Below, piece after piece: positions 8,861 to 16,971 of a stretch of DNA of 64,000 bases. The notes under the pieces were generated by a model, which worked only from the letters and a program-made list of their open reading frames with translations, was not told the origin of the DNA and searched no databases. Source of the stretch: an uncultured Cohaesibacter sp. Its GTDB lineage: Bacteria; Pseudomonadota; Alphaproteobacteria; Rhizobiales; Cohaesibacteraceae. Location: assembly GCF_963667045.1 (NCBI RefSeq), contig NZ_OY762934.1, positions 5,152,501-5,216,500 of the forward strand, written 5' to 3'. The first letter of the stretch is position 1. Every line of letters starts with the position of its first letter. The position numbers and the translations under genes are program-made.

Positions 8861-10105
8861 TCACGGCTCTAGGATCGGCGCTTTCGGTTTGGGCTTGCGC
8901 CGCAGTTTTCCGACCATATGCAAAATGCGGTCGTTAAACAACTCCATAATCCTGATGAGATTGTCCATCGCGGTCAGGCGGCGACCGCTGAGCACGATCC
9001 ACAGACCGATCAGAATCGACAGGATTGGCAACGCATACATGAAGGGGACGGCAAGCGATGTCTGGATGGACAGACTGGTCAACCCGAAGCCGGCCAGACG
9101 CAGGCCGGAGACGAGCACGATGGCGACCAGTATGGCGCTGCCTCGCCTCTCGCGGGTGGTGCGCACCTGGGCCAGAAAGGCCGCAACGATGGTCGCAAAA
9201 ACCAGATTGTAGAGCGGGTTGGTGAAGCGGTCGTGCAACTCGGACCGCGCCACGCCGGGCTGGCGAGAGATTGTCGGATCGTCCTTTTCCGGATGCAGGA
9301 GGGCGCCGGTGGTCAGCTCCCTTGGCTTGAAGAATTTCGGCTGACTGTCATCGACACCGGTGAATTTCGACAGATCGATGGCATAGGAATCAAAACTGAT
9401 GATGTTGACCGAGGCGAAATCCGGGTTGGTTTCGTCAAGCTCGCCTGATTTGGTGGCCTTGGTCTGCTGCTGCTGGATGGTGCCGTTTTCCATGCTCAGG
9501 AATGTGCCCGCGTTGGTTTCGATGATCTGGGCAAATTCCGAAGAATAGACAATATGTTTCTGCGGGTCGCGCTCATCCGAAAGGAACAGGCCGCGCATGA
9601 TGCCGTTGGGCTCTCTCTTCTGGATATGGAAGGTCATGCCATCCTCGATCTCGGAGAAGATGCCTTCCTTGACGATGTTGGCGACAAGGTCGGCGCGCAC
9701 CTGGGTGATGAACCCGCGCAGGGAACCAAGCGCCTCGGGAGCCGCATAGAGGCTGAGATAGCCCCCCATGAGGGTCGCGACCATCCCGAGAATGACGATC
9801 GGCTTGACCACCACCCATGGCGGCGCGCTGGTTGCGTTGATTACCACCAGTTCACTGTCGGCATTGAGGTTGTTGAGCGTGACCGCCACCGCAATGAGCA
9901 CGGCAAAGGGAGCAATGGTCATCACCAGCGTTGGCAAAACCAGAGAGGTCATGGAAATGAAGATCAGGATTGTCTGGCCCTTGGCAGTCACCAGATCCAT
10001 GTCGCGCAGGGCCTGCGTCAGCCACACGATCGCGGTCAGCACGGTGACTGTCATGAGAAATGCGGTCGCGGCGCGCATGAATATGTATCGCTCGATCAGC
10101 TTCAT
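8861..10105 (-). CDS. lptF: LPS export ABC transporter permease LptF
   Basis: LptF partners LptG in the LPS extraction pump. The protein is 414 residues from the ATG at 10105, which begins 'MKLIERYIFMRAATAFL', the usual LptF start. The extra 29 codons upstream in the same frame are polar and unlike the family. Three N-terminal helices, a central periplasmic domain and three C-terminal helices are evident, followed by a basic tail 'LRRKPKPKAP'. It heads the lptF-lptG-lptD group and is divergent from pepA, the standard alphaproteobacterial arrangement. A plausible sigma-70 promoter lies at 10164-10192. Confidence 0.94.
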   Translation of the reverse strand: MKLIERYIFMRAATAFLMTVTVLTAIVWLTQALRDMDLVTAKGQTILIFISMTSLVLPTLVMTIAPFAVLIAVAVTLNNLNADSELVVINATSAPPWVVVKPIVILGMVATLMGGYLSLYAAPEALGSLRGFITQVRADLVANIVKEGIFSEIEDGMTFHIQKREPNGIMRGLFLSDERDPQKHIVYSSEFAQIIETNAGTFLSMENGTIQQQQTKATKSGELDETNPDFASVNIISFDSYAIDLSKFTGVDDSQPKFFKPRELTTGALLHPEKDDPTISRQPGVARSELHDRFTNPLYNLVFATIVAAFLAQVRTTRERRGSAILVAIVLVSGLRLAGFGLTSLSIQTSLAVPFMYALPILSILIGLWIVLSGRRLTAMDNLIRIMELFNDRILHMVGKLRRKPKPKAPILEP

Positions 10106-10445
10106 GATCTGTTCGTCAGAATCCTGGCCATTGTTGTTTTCCCTAGTTCGGGAATGTGGTTGATATATGGCTGGCTCACCTTCAACTGGCAAGCATTTTA
10201 GTGTTTCAGTTAAGCAGTCTTGGATAATATCCGAGATATTTCCCTTTCATTCACATGATATAGGCGACGGTTTGCTCAAACGGAGTTCTTATGCAAGCCT
10301 GAGTTTGCAGGGATGTCTTGAACCAGAGCTTTCCTGTGCCCACTATAATGATAGAAACATACATCTGACCGACGTCTCTTATCCTTGCCTTTCCAGGATG
10401 GTTGCAGTCGGCACCCCTTTGGAAAACAGAAAGAAGTAATCCTCC
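10106..10445. other. Divergent intergenic region lptF / pepA
   Basis: The 340 bases between the two divergent start codons hold no credible gene. Besides the minus-strand promoter at 10164-10192, a perfect TATAAT lies at 10344-10349 on the plus strand, about 100 bases before pepA. Its best -35-like sequence (TTGAAC at 10318) is spaced 20 bases away, so that promoter is only tentative. Confidence 0.5.
10164..10192 (-). promoter_or_regulatory. Candidate sigma-70 promoter for lptF-lptG-lptD
   Basis: On the minus strand a TTGCCA hexamer (10187-10192) and a CATATA hexamer (10164-10169) are separated by exactly 17 bases, about 60 bases upstream of the lptF ATG. Recognised by eye only. Confidence 0.45.
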
Positions 10446-11936
10446 ATGGCCACCCTTCCAGCGTTTCAGTTTGAGTCCCTGACAGTTCCCGAAGCCGGGG
10501 CTGCAGTGTTGTTTGTCGACAAGTCCCTTGCGCTTGGTGGCGTTGGGCAGGCTCTCGACGAGAAAAGTGGTGGTGCAATCGGGCGTGCCGTCAAGGTTGC
10601 CGATTTCAAGGGTGACTTCTGCAAGACCGTCCATATCCTCGCGCCAGCCGGGGCTGATCTCGATCAGATCGTGCTTGTCGGTCTTGGTGACGAGGTCTTG
10701 TCGGAACGGGACTTCGCCGCACTTGGCGGCGCTGCGATGGGCGCGGTCAAGGGGCTCAAAAGCGTCACGGTCGTTGCCGAAGCCGAGGGCAAGGAAATCG
10801 ATGCGGCAACCGCCTCGCTGATCGCCATGGGCATGAAACTGCGCGCCTATGACTTCGATCTCTACAAGACAGAGAAGGGCAAGCCCAAGGATGCAGCCAA
10901 GGCCGCAAACATCTGCATCCTCGCTGCCGATGCGGAAGGCGCTGCCAATATCTGGGAGACCGACGATGCGGTTTCCAACGGCACCATTCTGGCGCGGGAT
11001 CTGGTCAACGAGCCTGCCAACATTCTTGGCCCGAAGGAATTCGCCGCCAAGGCCAAGGCTCTGGAAGAGCTTGGTGCCGAAGTGGAAATCCTGAAGCAGG
11101 CCGATCTTGAAAAACTGGGCATGAATGCTCTTTTGGGCGTAGCTCAGGGGTCGGTACGCAAGCCGCGGGTCGCGATCATGAAATGGATGGGTGGTTTTCA
11201 CGATGAAGCGCCTTTGGTGTTTGTTGGCAAGGGTGTCGTGTTCGACTCGGGCGGCATTTCCATCAAACCGGGCGCCGGCATGGAAGACATGAAGGGCGAC
11301 ATGGGCGGAGCGGCCGCCGTGACCGGCCTCATGCACGCCCTTTGCCAGCGCAAGGCCAAGGTCAACGCCATCGGCATCATCGGGCTCGTGGAAAACATGC
11401 CCGACGGCAATGCCCAGCGTCCGGGCGATATCGTTACCTCCATGTCCGGTCAGACCATCGAGGTGATCAACACCGATGCGGAAGGCCGTCTGGTGCTGGC
11501 GGATCTGCTGCATTATTCCAAGGAAACCTTCAAGCCGCGCTTCATGATCGACCTGGCAACGCTGACGGGGGCGGTCATCGTGGCGCTCGGGGCGCACAAT
11601 GCCGGCATCTTCTCCAACAGCGACGAACTTTGCGCGCAGCTCAGTGCCTCGGGCACGGCTACGGGCGAGACGGTCTGGCGTCTGCCGCTGGCCAAGGAAT
11701 ATGACAAGATGATCGACAGCAAGTTCGCCGACATGAAGAACACCGGCGGACGCTGGGCCGGTTCCATCACTGCCGCCCAGTTCCTCAAGCGCTTTGTCGG
11801 CGATGTGGACTGGGTGCATATCGATGTGGCCGGTACGGCAATGGATGCACCCAAGACGGAAATCAGCCGGGGCTGGGCTTCCGGTTTCGGCGTGCGTCTG
11901 CTCGATCGTCTGGTGAAAGACCATTACGAAGGCTGA
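10446..11936 (+). CDS. pepA: Leucyl aminopeptidase (M17, cytosol aminopeptidase)
   Basis: PepA removes N-terminal residues from peptides with a two-metal centre. The protein has 496 residues, normal for the family. The metal-binding C-terminal domain is complete: '[17 protein letters not shown]' (Lys and Asp ligands, about residues 258-274), '[11 protein letters not shown]' (Asp ligand) and the hallmark '[14 protein letters not shown]' (Asp and Glu ligands, about residues 341-354). The N-terminal hexamerisation domain starts directly at the ATG. It is followed by a 13-bp-stem terminator and then holC, the usual neighbour in alphaproteobacteria. Confidence 0.97.
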   Translation: MATLPAFQFESLTVPEAGAAVLFVDKSLALGGVGQALDEKSGGAIGRAVKVADFKGDFCKTVHILAPAGADLDQIVLVGLGDEVLSERDFAALGGAAMGAVKGLKSVTVVAEAEGKEIDAATASLIAMGMKLRAYDFDLYKTEKGKPKDAAKAANICILAADAEGAANIWETDDAVSNGTILARDLVNEPANILGPKEFAAKAKALEELGAEVEILKQADLEKLGMNALLGVAQGSVRKPRVAIMKWMGGFHDEAPLVFVGKGVVFDSGGISIKPGAGMEDMKGDMGGAAAVTGLMHALCQRKAKVNAIGIIGLVENMPDGNAQRPGDIVTSMSGQTIEVINTDAEGRLVLADLLHYSKETFKPRFMIDLATLTGAVIVALGAHNAGIFSNSDELCAQLSASGTATGETVWRLPLAKEYDKMIDSKFADMKNTGGRWAGSITAAQFLKRFVGDVDWVHIDVAGTAMDAPKTEISRGWASGFGVRLLDRLVKDHYEG

Positions 11937-11982
11937 TCTTGTGCTGACGGCACAGCTTTTGCCTCGACAGATGGTGAAATCG

Positions 11983-12011
11983 AAAAAGGCCCGGCATTGC
12001 CGGGCCTTTTT
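11983..12011. terminator. Terminator after pepA
   Basis: A perfect 13-bp stem (arms 11983-11995 and 11999-12011) with a 3-base loop and A/T runs at the outer ends, giving a T tract directly after the stem. It ends pepA transcription and separates it from holC. Confidence 0.9.
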
Positions 12012-12104
12012 CTTGTCCGGCGCCGTCCATTTTCAGTTGGGGCTATTGCCTGATGCTCTGTCCATGCTAGACAGACAGGAGTGTTCCCGTTCCGGAAAAG
12101 CGCA

Positions 12105-12572
12105 ATGTCGACCGAGATCTTCTTCTATCATCTTCAGATGCAGCCTCTTGAGGCGGTTTTGCCGCAGCTGCTTGAGAAATGTCTTGAGAAGGGCTGGCGG
12201 TCATTTGTGCAGACCGGAAGCCCTGAGCGCGCCAGTGCGCTCGACACCCATTTGTGGACCTGGCGGGATGACAGCTTTCTCGCCCATGGCATGGCCAGCA
12301 TGGCCCATGCGGAGCTGCAGCCGATCCTGATCGATTCGACCGGCAAGGCGGCCGCCAACAAGGCGCATGTCCGCTTTTTTGTCGACGGCGCAAGGCCGGA
12401 GGAGAATCTGTCGCTGCTGGACGGGCTGGAGCGGGGGATCCTGATGTTCGATGGCTCCAGCGACGAGGCGCTGAAAGCGGCGCGCGCCAGCTGGAAGGCG
12501 CTTCGGGACGCAGGCCATGCCGTTACCTACTGGCAGCAGACATCTCGTGGCGGCTGGGAAAAGAAAGCCTGA
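12105..12572 (+). CDS. holC: DNA polymerase III chi subunit
   Basis: The chi subunit links the clamp-loader complex (through psi) to single-strand-binding protein. The protein has 155 residues from the ATG at 12105. The N-terminal 'EIFFYHLQMQPLEAVLPQLLEKCLEKGWR' pattern, the 'ALDTHLWTWRDDSFLAHG' segment (about 42-59), and the 'FDGSSDEALKAARASWKALRDAG' helix near the end are typical HolC features. A GTG eight codons upstream is also in frame, but its ribosome-like AGGAG abuts the GTG directly, while the ATG has a GGAA at a better distance. pepA-holC order is conserved in the class. Confidence 0.92.
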   Translation: MSTEIFFYHLQMQPLEAVLPQLLEKCLEKGWRSFVQTGSPERASALDTHLWTWRDDSFLAHGMASMAHAELQPILIDSTGKAAANKAHVRFFVDGARPEENLSLLDGLERGILMFDGSSDEALKAARASWKALRDAGHAVTYWQQTSRGGWEKKA

Positions 12573-12704
12573 CATTTCAACGGTGAATAGGGAACGGCTG
12601 CCTTTATTCGGACGCTGTTGCGTTGTCCTATGCTGGTCTCGGCCCGCCGGTGCCTGTTCACGGTCCTGTTTGAAGAAAAGTGAAAGTCCGGTCTGCCGGG
12701 ATGG

Positions 12705-12730
12705 CTCCTGCTGCGCTATGATGGCAGGAG
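12705..12730. promoter_or_regulatory. Inverted repeat in the ldh leader
   Basis: A 7-bp perfect inverted repeat (CTCCTGC at 12705-12711, GCAGGAG at 12724-12730) with a 12-base centre. The centre contains TATGAT (12717-12722), which could be a -10 hexamer. It lies just upstream of the strong AAAGGAG ribosome site of ldh, so it could be an operator or a leader hairpin. Confidence 0.3.
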
Positions 12731-12757
12731 ATTCCATTTTTTCAAAGGAGACGTTGA

Positions 12758-13690
12758 ATGAAGGTCGGAATCGTTGGGGCTGGCATGGTCGGCTCAGCCG
12801 CGGGATATGCCATTGCCTTGCGCGGAACCGCCAGTCAGGTGGTTTTCGTCGACTACAAGCCCGAGTTTGCCATCGCGCAGGCGCAGGACATTGCCCATGC
12901 AACGCCGTTCGTATCGTCGACGGTGGTGTCCGCCGGGGACTATGATGCACTGGAAGGATCCGACATTGTCATCCTGTCTGCCGGTGTCGGGCAGAAGCCG
13001 GGTGAAACCCGACTGGATCTGTTGGCGCGCAATGCCGAGGTGTTCAAGCAAATTATCGGCAAGGTGCTGGCCGTTGCGCCGGATACCATCCTGCTGGTTG
13101 CTTCCAACCCGGTCGATATCATGACCCAGATCGCCACGCGCCTGTCAGGATTGCCACCCCATCGGGTGATCGGTTCGGGCACCATGCTGGATACGGCGCG
13201 CTTTCGTCATCTGATTGGCCAACACCTGGGCATTTCTCCGCAGTCGGTACATGCCTATGTGCTGGGGGAACATGGCGACAGCGAGATCCTGGCCTGGTCG
13301 TCAGCTCGGGCGGGTGCCCTGACGGTTGAGGAATTCGCCGCCAACATCAAGTCGCCGCTGACGGCATCGGTCAAGGAGCGGATTGATGATGGCGTCCGCA
13401 ACGCCGCCTATACGATCATCAACGGCAAGGGCGCGACCTGGTACGGGATCGGGGCCGGGCTTGAGCGCATCGTCCGGGCCATTGCAAAGGATGAGAAGGC
13501 GGTGTTGTCCCTGTCCATTGTGACACCGAGTGTCGAGGGTGTGCGCCATGTCGCGCTGTCGGTGCCGCGGGTGATCGGGCGCAATGGCATTGAACTCGAT
13601 CTGTTGCCCGAGCTGGATGAAGCCGAGCATGAGGCGCTGCGCAAGTCGGCAACCATGCTCAAGCAGACGGTGGAGGCCGTCAAGGTCTGA
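12758..13690 (+). CDS. ldh: L-lactate dehydrogenase (NAD-dependent)
   Basis: The enzyme interconverts pyruvate and L-lactate with NAD(H). The N-terminal Rossmann loop is 'GIVGAGMVGSA' (about residues 4-14). The substrate loop 'GVGQKPGETR' has Gln rather than Arg at the specificity position, which marks a lactate rather than a malate dehydrogenase. 'ASNPVDI' and the catalytic 'GEHGDSE' (His, about residue 172) are intact. Length (310 aa) is normal. AAAGGAG eight bases before the ATG is a strong ribosome site. The gene stands alone between holC and a convergent aldo/keto reductase, with its own terminator. Confidence 0.94.
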   Translation: MKVGIVGAGMVGSAAGYAIALRGTASQVVFVDYKPEFAIAQAQDIAHATPFVSSTVVSAGDYDALEGSDIVILSAGVGQKPGETRLDLLARNAEVFKQIIGKVLAVAPDTILLVASNPVDIMTQIATRLSGLPPHRVIGSGTMLDTARFRHLIGQHLGISPQSVHAYVLGEHGDSEILAWSSARAGALTVEEFAANIKSPLTASVKERIDDGVRNAAYTIINGKGATWYGIGAGLERIVRAIAKDEKAVLSLSIVTPSVEGVRHVALSVPRVIGRNGIELDLLPELDEAEHEALRKSATMLKQTVEAVKV

Positions 13691-13710
13691 GCTTTTCAAG
13701 AGGATATGTC

Positions 13711-13745
13711 AGAGCCAGAGAAAGGCGCCCTCTCTGGCTCTCTTT
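13711..13745. terminator. Terminator between ldh and aldo/keto reductase
   Basis: An 11-bp perfect stem (arms 13711-13721 and 13731-13741) with a 9-base loop, followed on the plus strand by a short T-rich stretch. It sits between the convergent ends of ldh and the reductase gene. Confidence 0.75.
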
Positions 13746-13793
13746 GTTTGGCAGGCTCTCTTGTCTCCGCTTGTTGACGGTTTGCGACAGGGA

Positions 13794-14627
13794 TCAGAGA
13801 ATCGCCAGTGATGTCGGCCCTTTGGGGGCAGGGAAGAGGCGGTCGAGTTCGGCAAGCGTGTCTGCCGACAGCGTGACTTCGAGGGCACGGGCATTTTCCT
13901 CGACGTGGCGCACCGTGCCCGCTTTGGGAATGGCGATGATGCCACTGCGCTGGATGATCCAGGAGAGCGCCAGTTGGGCAGGGGTAAGCGACAGATCTGC
14001 CGCCAGCTGCACCAGCTCGGGTTTGGACAGCAGCCGAGCCTGTTCAATGGGGGAATAGGCCATGATTGTCAGGTCGTCTTCCTGCGCCTGAGGCAACAGG
14101 TCCCACTCGATGCCGCGACGCGTCAGGTTGTAAAGCACCTGATTGGTGGCAACGCGATCTCCACCGTCCGTGCTGAGCAGCTCGGTCATGTCGTTCGGGT
14201 CGAAGTTGGAAACGCCCCAGTGGCGGATCTTGCCCTGCCGCTGCAGCGTTTCGAACGCGGATATGGTTTCCTCCAGCGGGTTGGGTCCGGGCCAATGCAG
14301 CAGGTAGAGATCAAGGCGGTCTGTCTGGAGACGGGAAAGGGAGTTCTCGCAAGCCTCGATCGTGCCTTCGTAACTGGCGTTGTAGGGCAGAACCTTGGAG
14401 ACCAGAAAGACATTATCGCGGATGGGGGCGATTGCTTCGCCGACGAGACGTTCGGATTTTCCCGAGCCGTACATTTCTGCCGTATCGATCAGCCGGAGGC
14501 CAAGCTCCACGCCATGGCGCAGGGCGGCGATTTCGTCTGCCTTGCGGGTCGGTTTGTCGCCCACATACCAGGTGCCCTGTCCTAGCGCCGGAACCTCGTC
14601 TTCTGTGCCAAATGTCACGGTCTTCAT
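13794..14627 (-). CDS. Aldo/keto reductase
   Basis: An NADPH-dependent TIM-barrel oxidoreductase of the AKR superfamily, 277 residues from the ATG at 14627. That start has GGAGGAAAAG immediately upstream, while the 29 codons further up look non-coding. The catalytic tetrad is visible: Asp and Tyr in 'LIDTAEMYGSGKSE', Lys in 'VFLVSKVLP' and His in 'LDLYLLHWPG'. The cofactor-binding end 'GIIAIPKAGTVRHVEENA' is complete. The overall pattern resembles AKR5-like 2,5-diketo-gluconate reductase relatives, but the physiological substrate cannot be read from sequence. It is a single gene between two terminators or promoters. Confidence 0.9.
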   Translation of the reverse strand: MKTVTFGTEDEVPALGQGTWYVGDKPTRKADEIAALRHGVELGLRLIDTAEMYGSGKSERLVGEAIAPIRDNVFLVSKVLPYNASYEGTIEACENSLSRLQTDRLDLYLLHWPGPNPLEETISAFETLQRQGKIRHWGVSNFDPNDMTELLSTDGGDRVATNQVLYNLTRRGIEWDLLPQAQEDDLTIMAYSPIEQARLLSKPELVQLAADLSLTPAQLALSWIIQRSGIIAIPKAGTVRHVEENARALEVTLSADTLAELDRLFPAPKGPTSLAIL

Positions 14628-14780
14628 TGGCTTTTCCTCCCTGATCATGTCGCAGCAAACCCGCAGTGTAATTTTCACCATAGAGTGGCAGGGATTGCAA
14701 TTGGGGACGTCCACATTCCTGCCCGTCTATGAACGCAATTGGTCTGTAAGACCGCTGATGTGTTTGCTGTAGCCGTTTGA

Positions 14781-15773
14781 ATGGGGGGCAAAGTGGTCAA
14801 ATATCTGTTGCTGGCGCTTGTCGTTTTTGGGGGTGGGGTATGGGCCAATAATAGCTCACTGCTTGTCGGAGGTGATTCTTCGGTTACACCGAAAATCCTT
14901 GCCCATCGCGGGTTGCACCAGACCTATCATCGCAGGGATCTGCAATCCAAGACCTGTACGGCGGACCGGATCGACCCGCCGAGCCATGACTATATGGAAA
15001 ATACCATTCCCTCGATGCAGGCGGCCTTTGATGCCGGGGCGGATGTCGTGGAACTGGATGTCTATCTGACCGCCGACAAGCGTTGGGCTGTGTTCCATGA
15101 CTGGACGGTTGATTGCCGGACCAATGCCAGCGGCAAGATTCGCGACAAGACGATGGCCGAGCTGAAGAGTCTTGATATCGGCTACGGCTATACCGCCGAT
15201 GGGGGTAAAAGCTTTCCCTTCCGGGGCAGATTCGTGGGCATGATGCCGGAGCTGCATGAAGTGTTCGATGCCTTGCCGGGCAAGCCGTTCCTTGTCAATT
15301 TCAAGAGCGAGGATCCGGAGGAAGGGCAGAAACTGGCGGCGGACCTCAAGAACAATGCGACATGGCGGCAATCGATCTGGGCTGTCTATGGCAGCACCAA
15401 ATCGGTGGCGGCGGCACTCCAGAATGATGCCCAGCTGATGGGTTACTCAAAGCCGATCCTCTTTGGCTGTCTCAAGGACTATGCCTTGTGGGGCTGGACC
15501 GGACGCGTGCCGCAAAGCTGTGCCCATACCAAGCTGTCCATTCCCTCCAATGTTGCGCCATGGCTGTGGGGCTGGCCGCATAAATTCACCAAGCGGATGA
15601 AGTCGGTCGGGACGGACGTGATTCTCATGGGGCCATACAGCAAGGGTGATCCGGGAACTGTGGGCATAGATGCTGCAGCCATGCTCGAGAGCGTGCCTGC
15701 GCATTTTGACGGCTATGTCTGGACCAACAAGGTGCAGGACATTGCCCCGCTGCTGCAAGCGAGGGGAGACTAG
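14781..15773 (+). CDS. Secreted glycerophosphodiester phosphodiesterase family protein
   Basis: A GDPD-fold hydrolase with an N-terminal hydrophobic segment (about residues 5-22), so probably periplasmic or membrane-tethered. Catalytic motifs appear in order: 'ILAHRGLH' (His general acid/base), 'ENTIPSMQAAFDAGADVVELDVYLTADK' (metal-binding Glu and Asp) and 'AVFHDWTVDC' (second His). Between the first His and the 'ENT' motif there is an insertion of about 30 residues with a Cys, longer than in standard GlpQ/UgpQ. The C-terminal half ends with a conserved-looking 'DGYVWTNKVQDIAPLL'. Substrate is probably a phosphodiester of glycerol or a lipid head group. It is convergent with the VOC gene. Confidence 0.85.
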   Translation: MGGKVVKYLLLALVVFGGGVWANNSSLLVGGDSSVTPKILAHRGLHQTYHRRDLQSKTCTADRIDPPSHDYMENTIPSMQAAFDAGADVVELDVYLTADKRWAVFHDWTVDCRTNASGKIRDKTMAELKSLDIGYGYTADGGKSFPFRGRFVGMMPELHEVFDALPGKPFLVNFKSEDPEEGQKLAADLKNNATWRQSIWAVYGSTKSVAAALQNDAQLMGYSKPILFGCLKDYALWGWTGRVPQSCAHTKLSIPSNVAPWLWGWPHKFTKRMKSVGTDVILMGPYSKGDPGTVGIDAAAMLESVPAHFDGYVWTNKVQDIAPLLQARGD

Positions 15774-15801
15774 GGAGAGACCGCATGGCCAGTTGCCCGC
15801 G

Positions 15802-16215
15802 TCAGCATTTTTGCGGGGAGCGGGCGGAATATTCAACCAGATCCCAGAGGTTGCCATAAAGATCTTCAAAGACGGCAACGGTGCCATAGTCCGCTTCCAG
15901 CGGCGGACGGATGAATGTGATGTCGCGCTCCTGATAAAGGCGATAATCGCGCCAGAAGTCGTCCGTTTCCAGAAAGAGGAATACCCGGCCACCGGCCTGA
16001 TCGCCGATATAGCGGGCCTCATGGTCATTCTTGGCGCGGGCAAGGAGCAGGGCTGTCTTGCCTTCTCCCTTGGGGCGCACCACCACCCAACGCTTGTCCT
16101 GCGCGGCCTGATAGGTGTCGTCTATCAGCTCGAAGCCGAGTTTTTCGGTATAGAAGGCAATCGCTTCATCATAGTCGCGCACGACAATGGCGATAAGGGA
16201 CATGGATTGGGTCAT
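15802..16215 (-). CDS. VOC (glyoxalase/bleomycin resistance) family protein
   Basis: A 137-residue protein with the paired beta-alpha-beta-beta-beta modules of the vicinal oxygen chelate fold. The family motif 'DYDEAIAFYTEKLGFELI' near residue 14 and the closing 'VAVFEDLYGNLWDLVEY' (Glu-type C-terminal metal motif replaced by Asp-Leu) are visible. Substrate cannot be assigned. An AGGAAAG site precedes the ATG at 16215; a second ATG lies four codons later. It starts 9 bases after the LysE-type exporter gene, so the two are co-transcribed. Confidence 0.85.
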   Translation of the reverse strand: MTQSMSLIAIVVRDYDEAIAFYTEKLGFELIDDTYQAAQDKRWVVVRPKGEGKTALLLARAKNDHEARYIGDQAGGRVFLFLETDDFWRDYRLYQERDITFIRPPLEADYGTVAVFEDLYGNLWDLVEYSARSPQKC

Positions 16216-16224
16216 GGTTCTTTC

Positions 16225-16866
16225 CTAGTTGCGTGATCCAAGTGCCAGGCGGCAGGCCAGCCCTGCGAAGACCGTGGCAAGCAGATATTGTGGTGCTTTT
16301 CTGAAGCGGCCAAAGCGGTTCACCTTGGCGAGGTGAGTGCGAATATGGCTGCTCAGCATGACGACTGAGCCGTTCACCAAGAAGCCGATCCCGTTCAAGA
16401 TTGTTGCAAGGATCAGCATTTGGGTAACGAGCGACCCGGCCTCAGGGGTTACAAACTGGGGAAAGAGTGCCAGCACGAAAAGGGAGACTTTGGGGTTCAG
16501 CAAATTTGTTGCAAGGCCTTCGCCGAAGATCCGTTTGGGGGAAAACCTGACCAGATCTGCCGTTGGAGCAAAGTGGGTGCCTTCTGTGCGAATGGTCTTC
16601 CAGGCGAGATAAAGCAGATAGGCGCAACCGGCCCATCGAATTATATCGTAAGCAACAGGTGCCGCGATCAGGAGCTGGGACAGTCCAAGAGCTGCAGCGA
16701 GCGCATGACAATAGGTCCCCAGCGCAATCCCCGCAAAGGTGAGGAAACCTGCTGAGCGTCCCTGACTGACACTTCGCGAGGCGATGAGGAGCATGTCCGG
16801 GCCTGGCGTGGCGGTGAGCACTGCGCATGCGGCGGCAAAGAGCATGATGGTGGAGAAATCCGGCAT
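16225..16866 (-). CDS. LysE/RhtB family amino-acid-type exporter
   Basis: A 213-residue inner-membrane protein with about six hydrophobic segments. It carries the RhtB/LysE signature near the N terminus ('TATPGPDMLLIASRSVSQGRSAGF', residues 16-39) and the second conserved stretch 'FGEGLATNLLNPKVSLFVLALFPQFV' (about 115-140). Family members export amino acids or related metabolites. The start is set at 16866 ('MPDFSTIM'); the 14 codons above are polar and atypical. It forms a probable two-gene unit with the VOC protein downstream. Confidence 0.9.
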   Translation of the reverse strand: MPDFSTIMLFAAACAVLTATPGPDMLLIASRSVSQGRSAGFLTFAGIALGTYCHALAAALGLSQLLIAAPVAYDIIRWAGCAYLLYLAWKTIRTEGTHFAPTADLVRFSPKRIFGEGLATNLLNPKVSLFVLALFPQFVTPEAGSLVTQMLILATILNGIGFLVNGSVVMLSSHIRTHLAKVNRFGRFRKAPQYLLATVFAGLACRLALGSRN

Positions 16867-16971
16867 ATGGAGGGTTCCTTCTATTCGGCCGGGATTCCTG
16901 TCTAGCATGATTCCTGTTCAAGGCAAGTCGTATTCTACAACTGCCTTGTCAGGGCTCTGGCGCAGTTTCGC

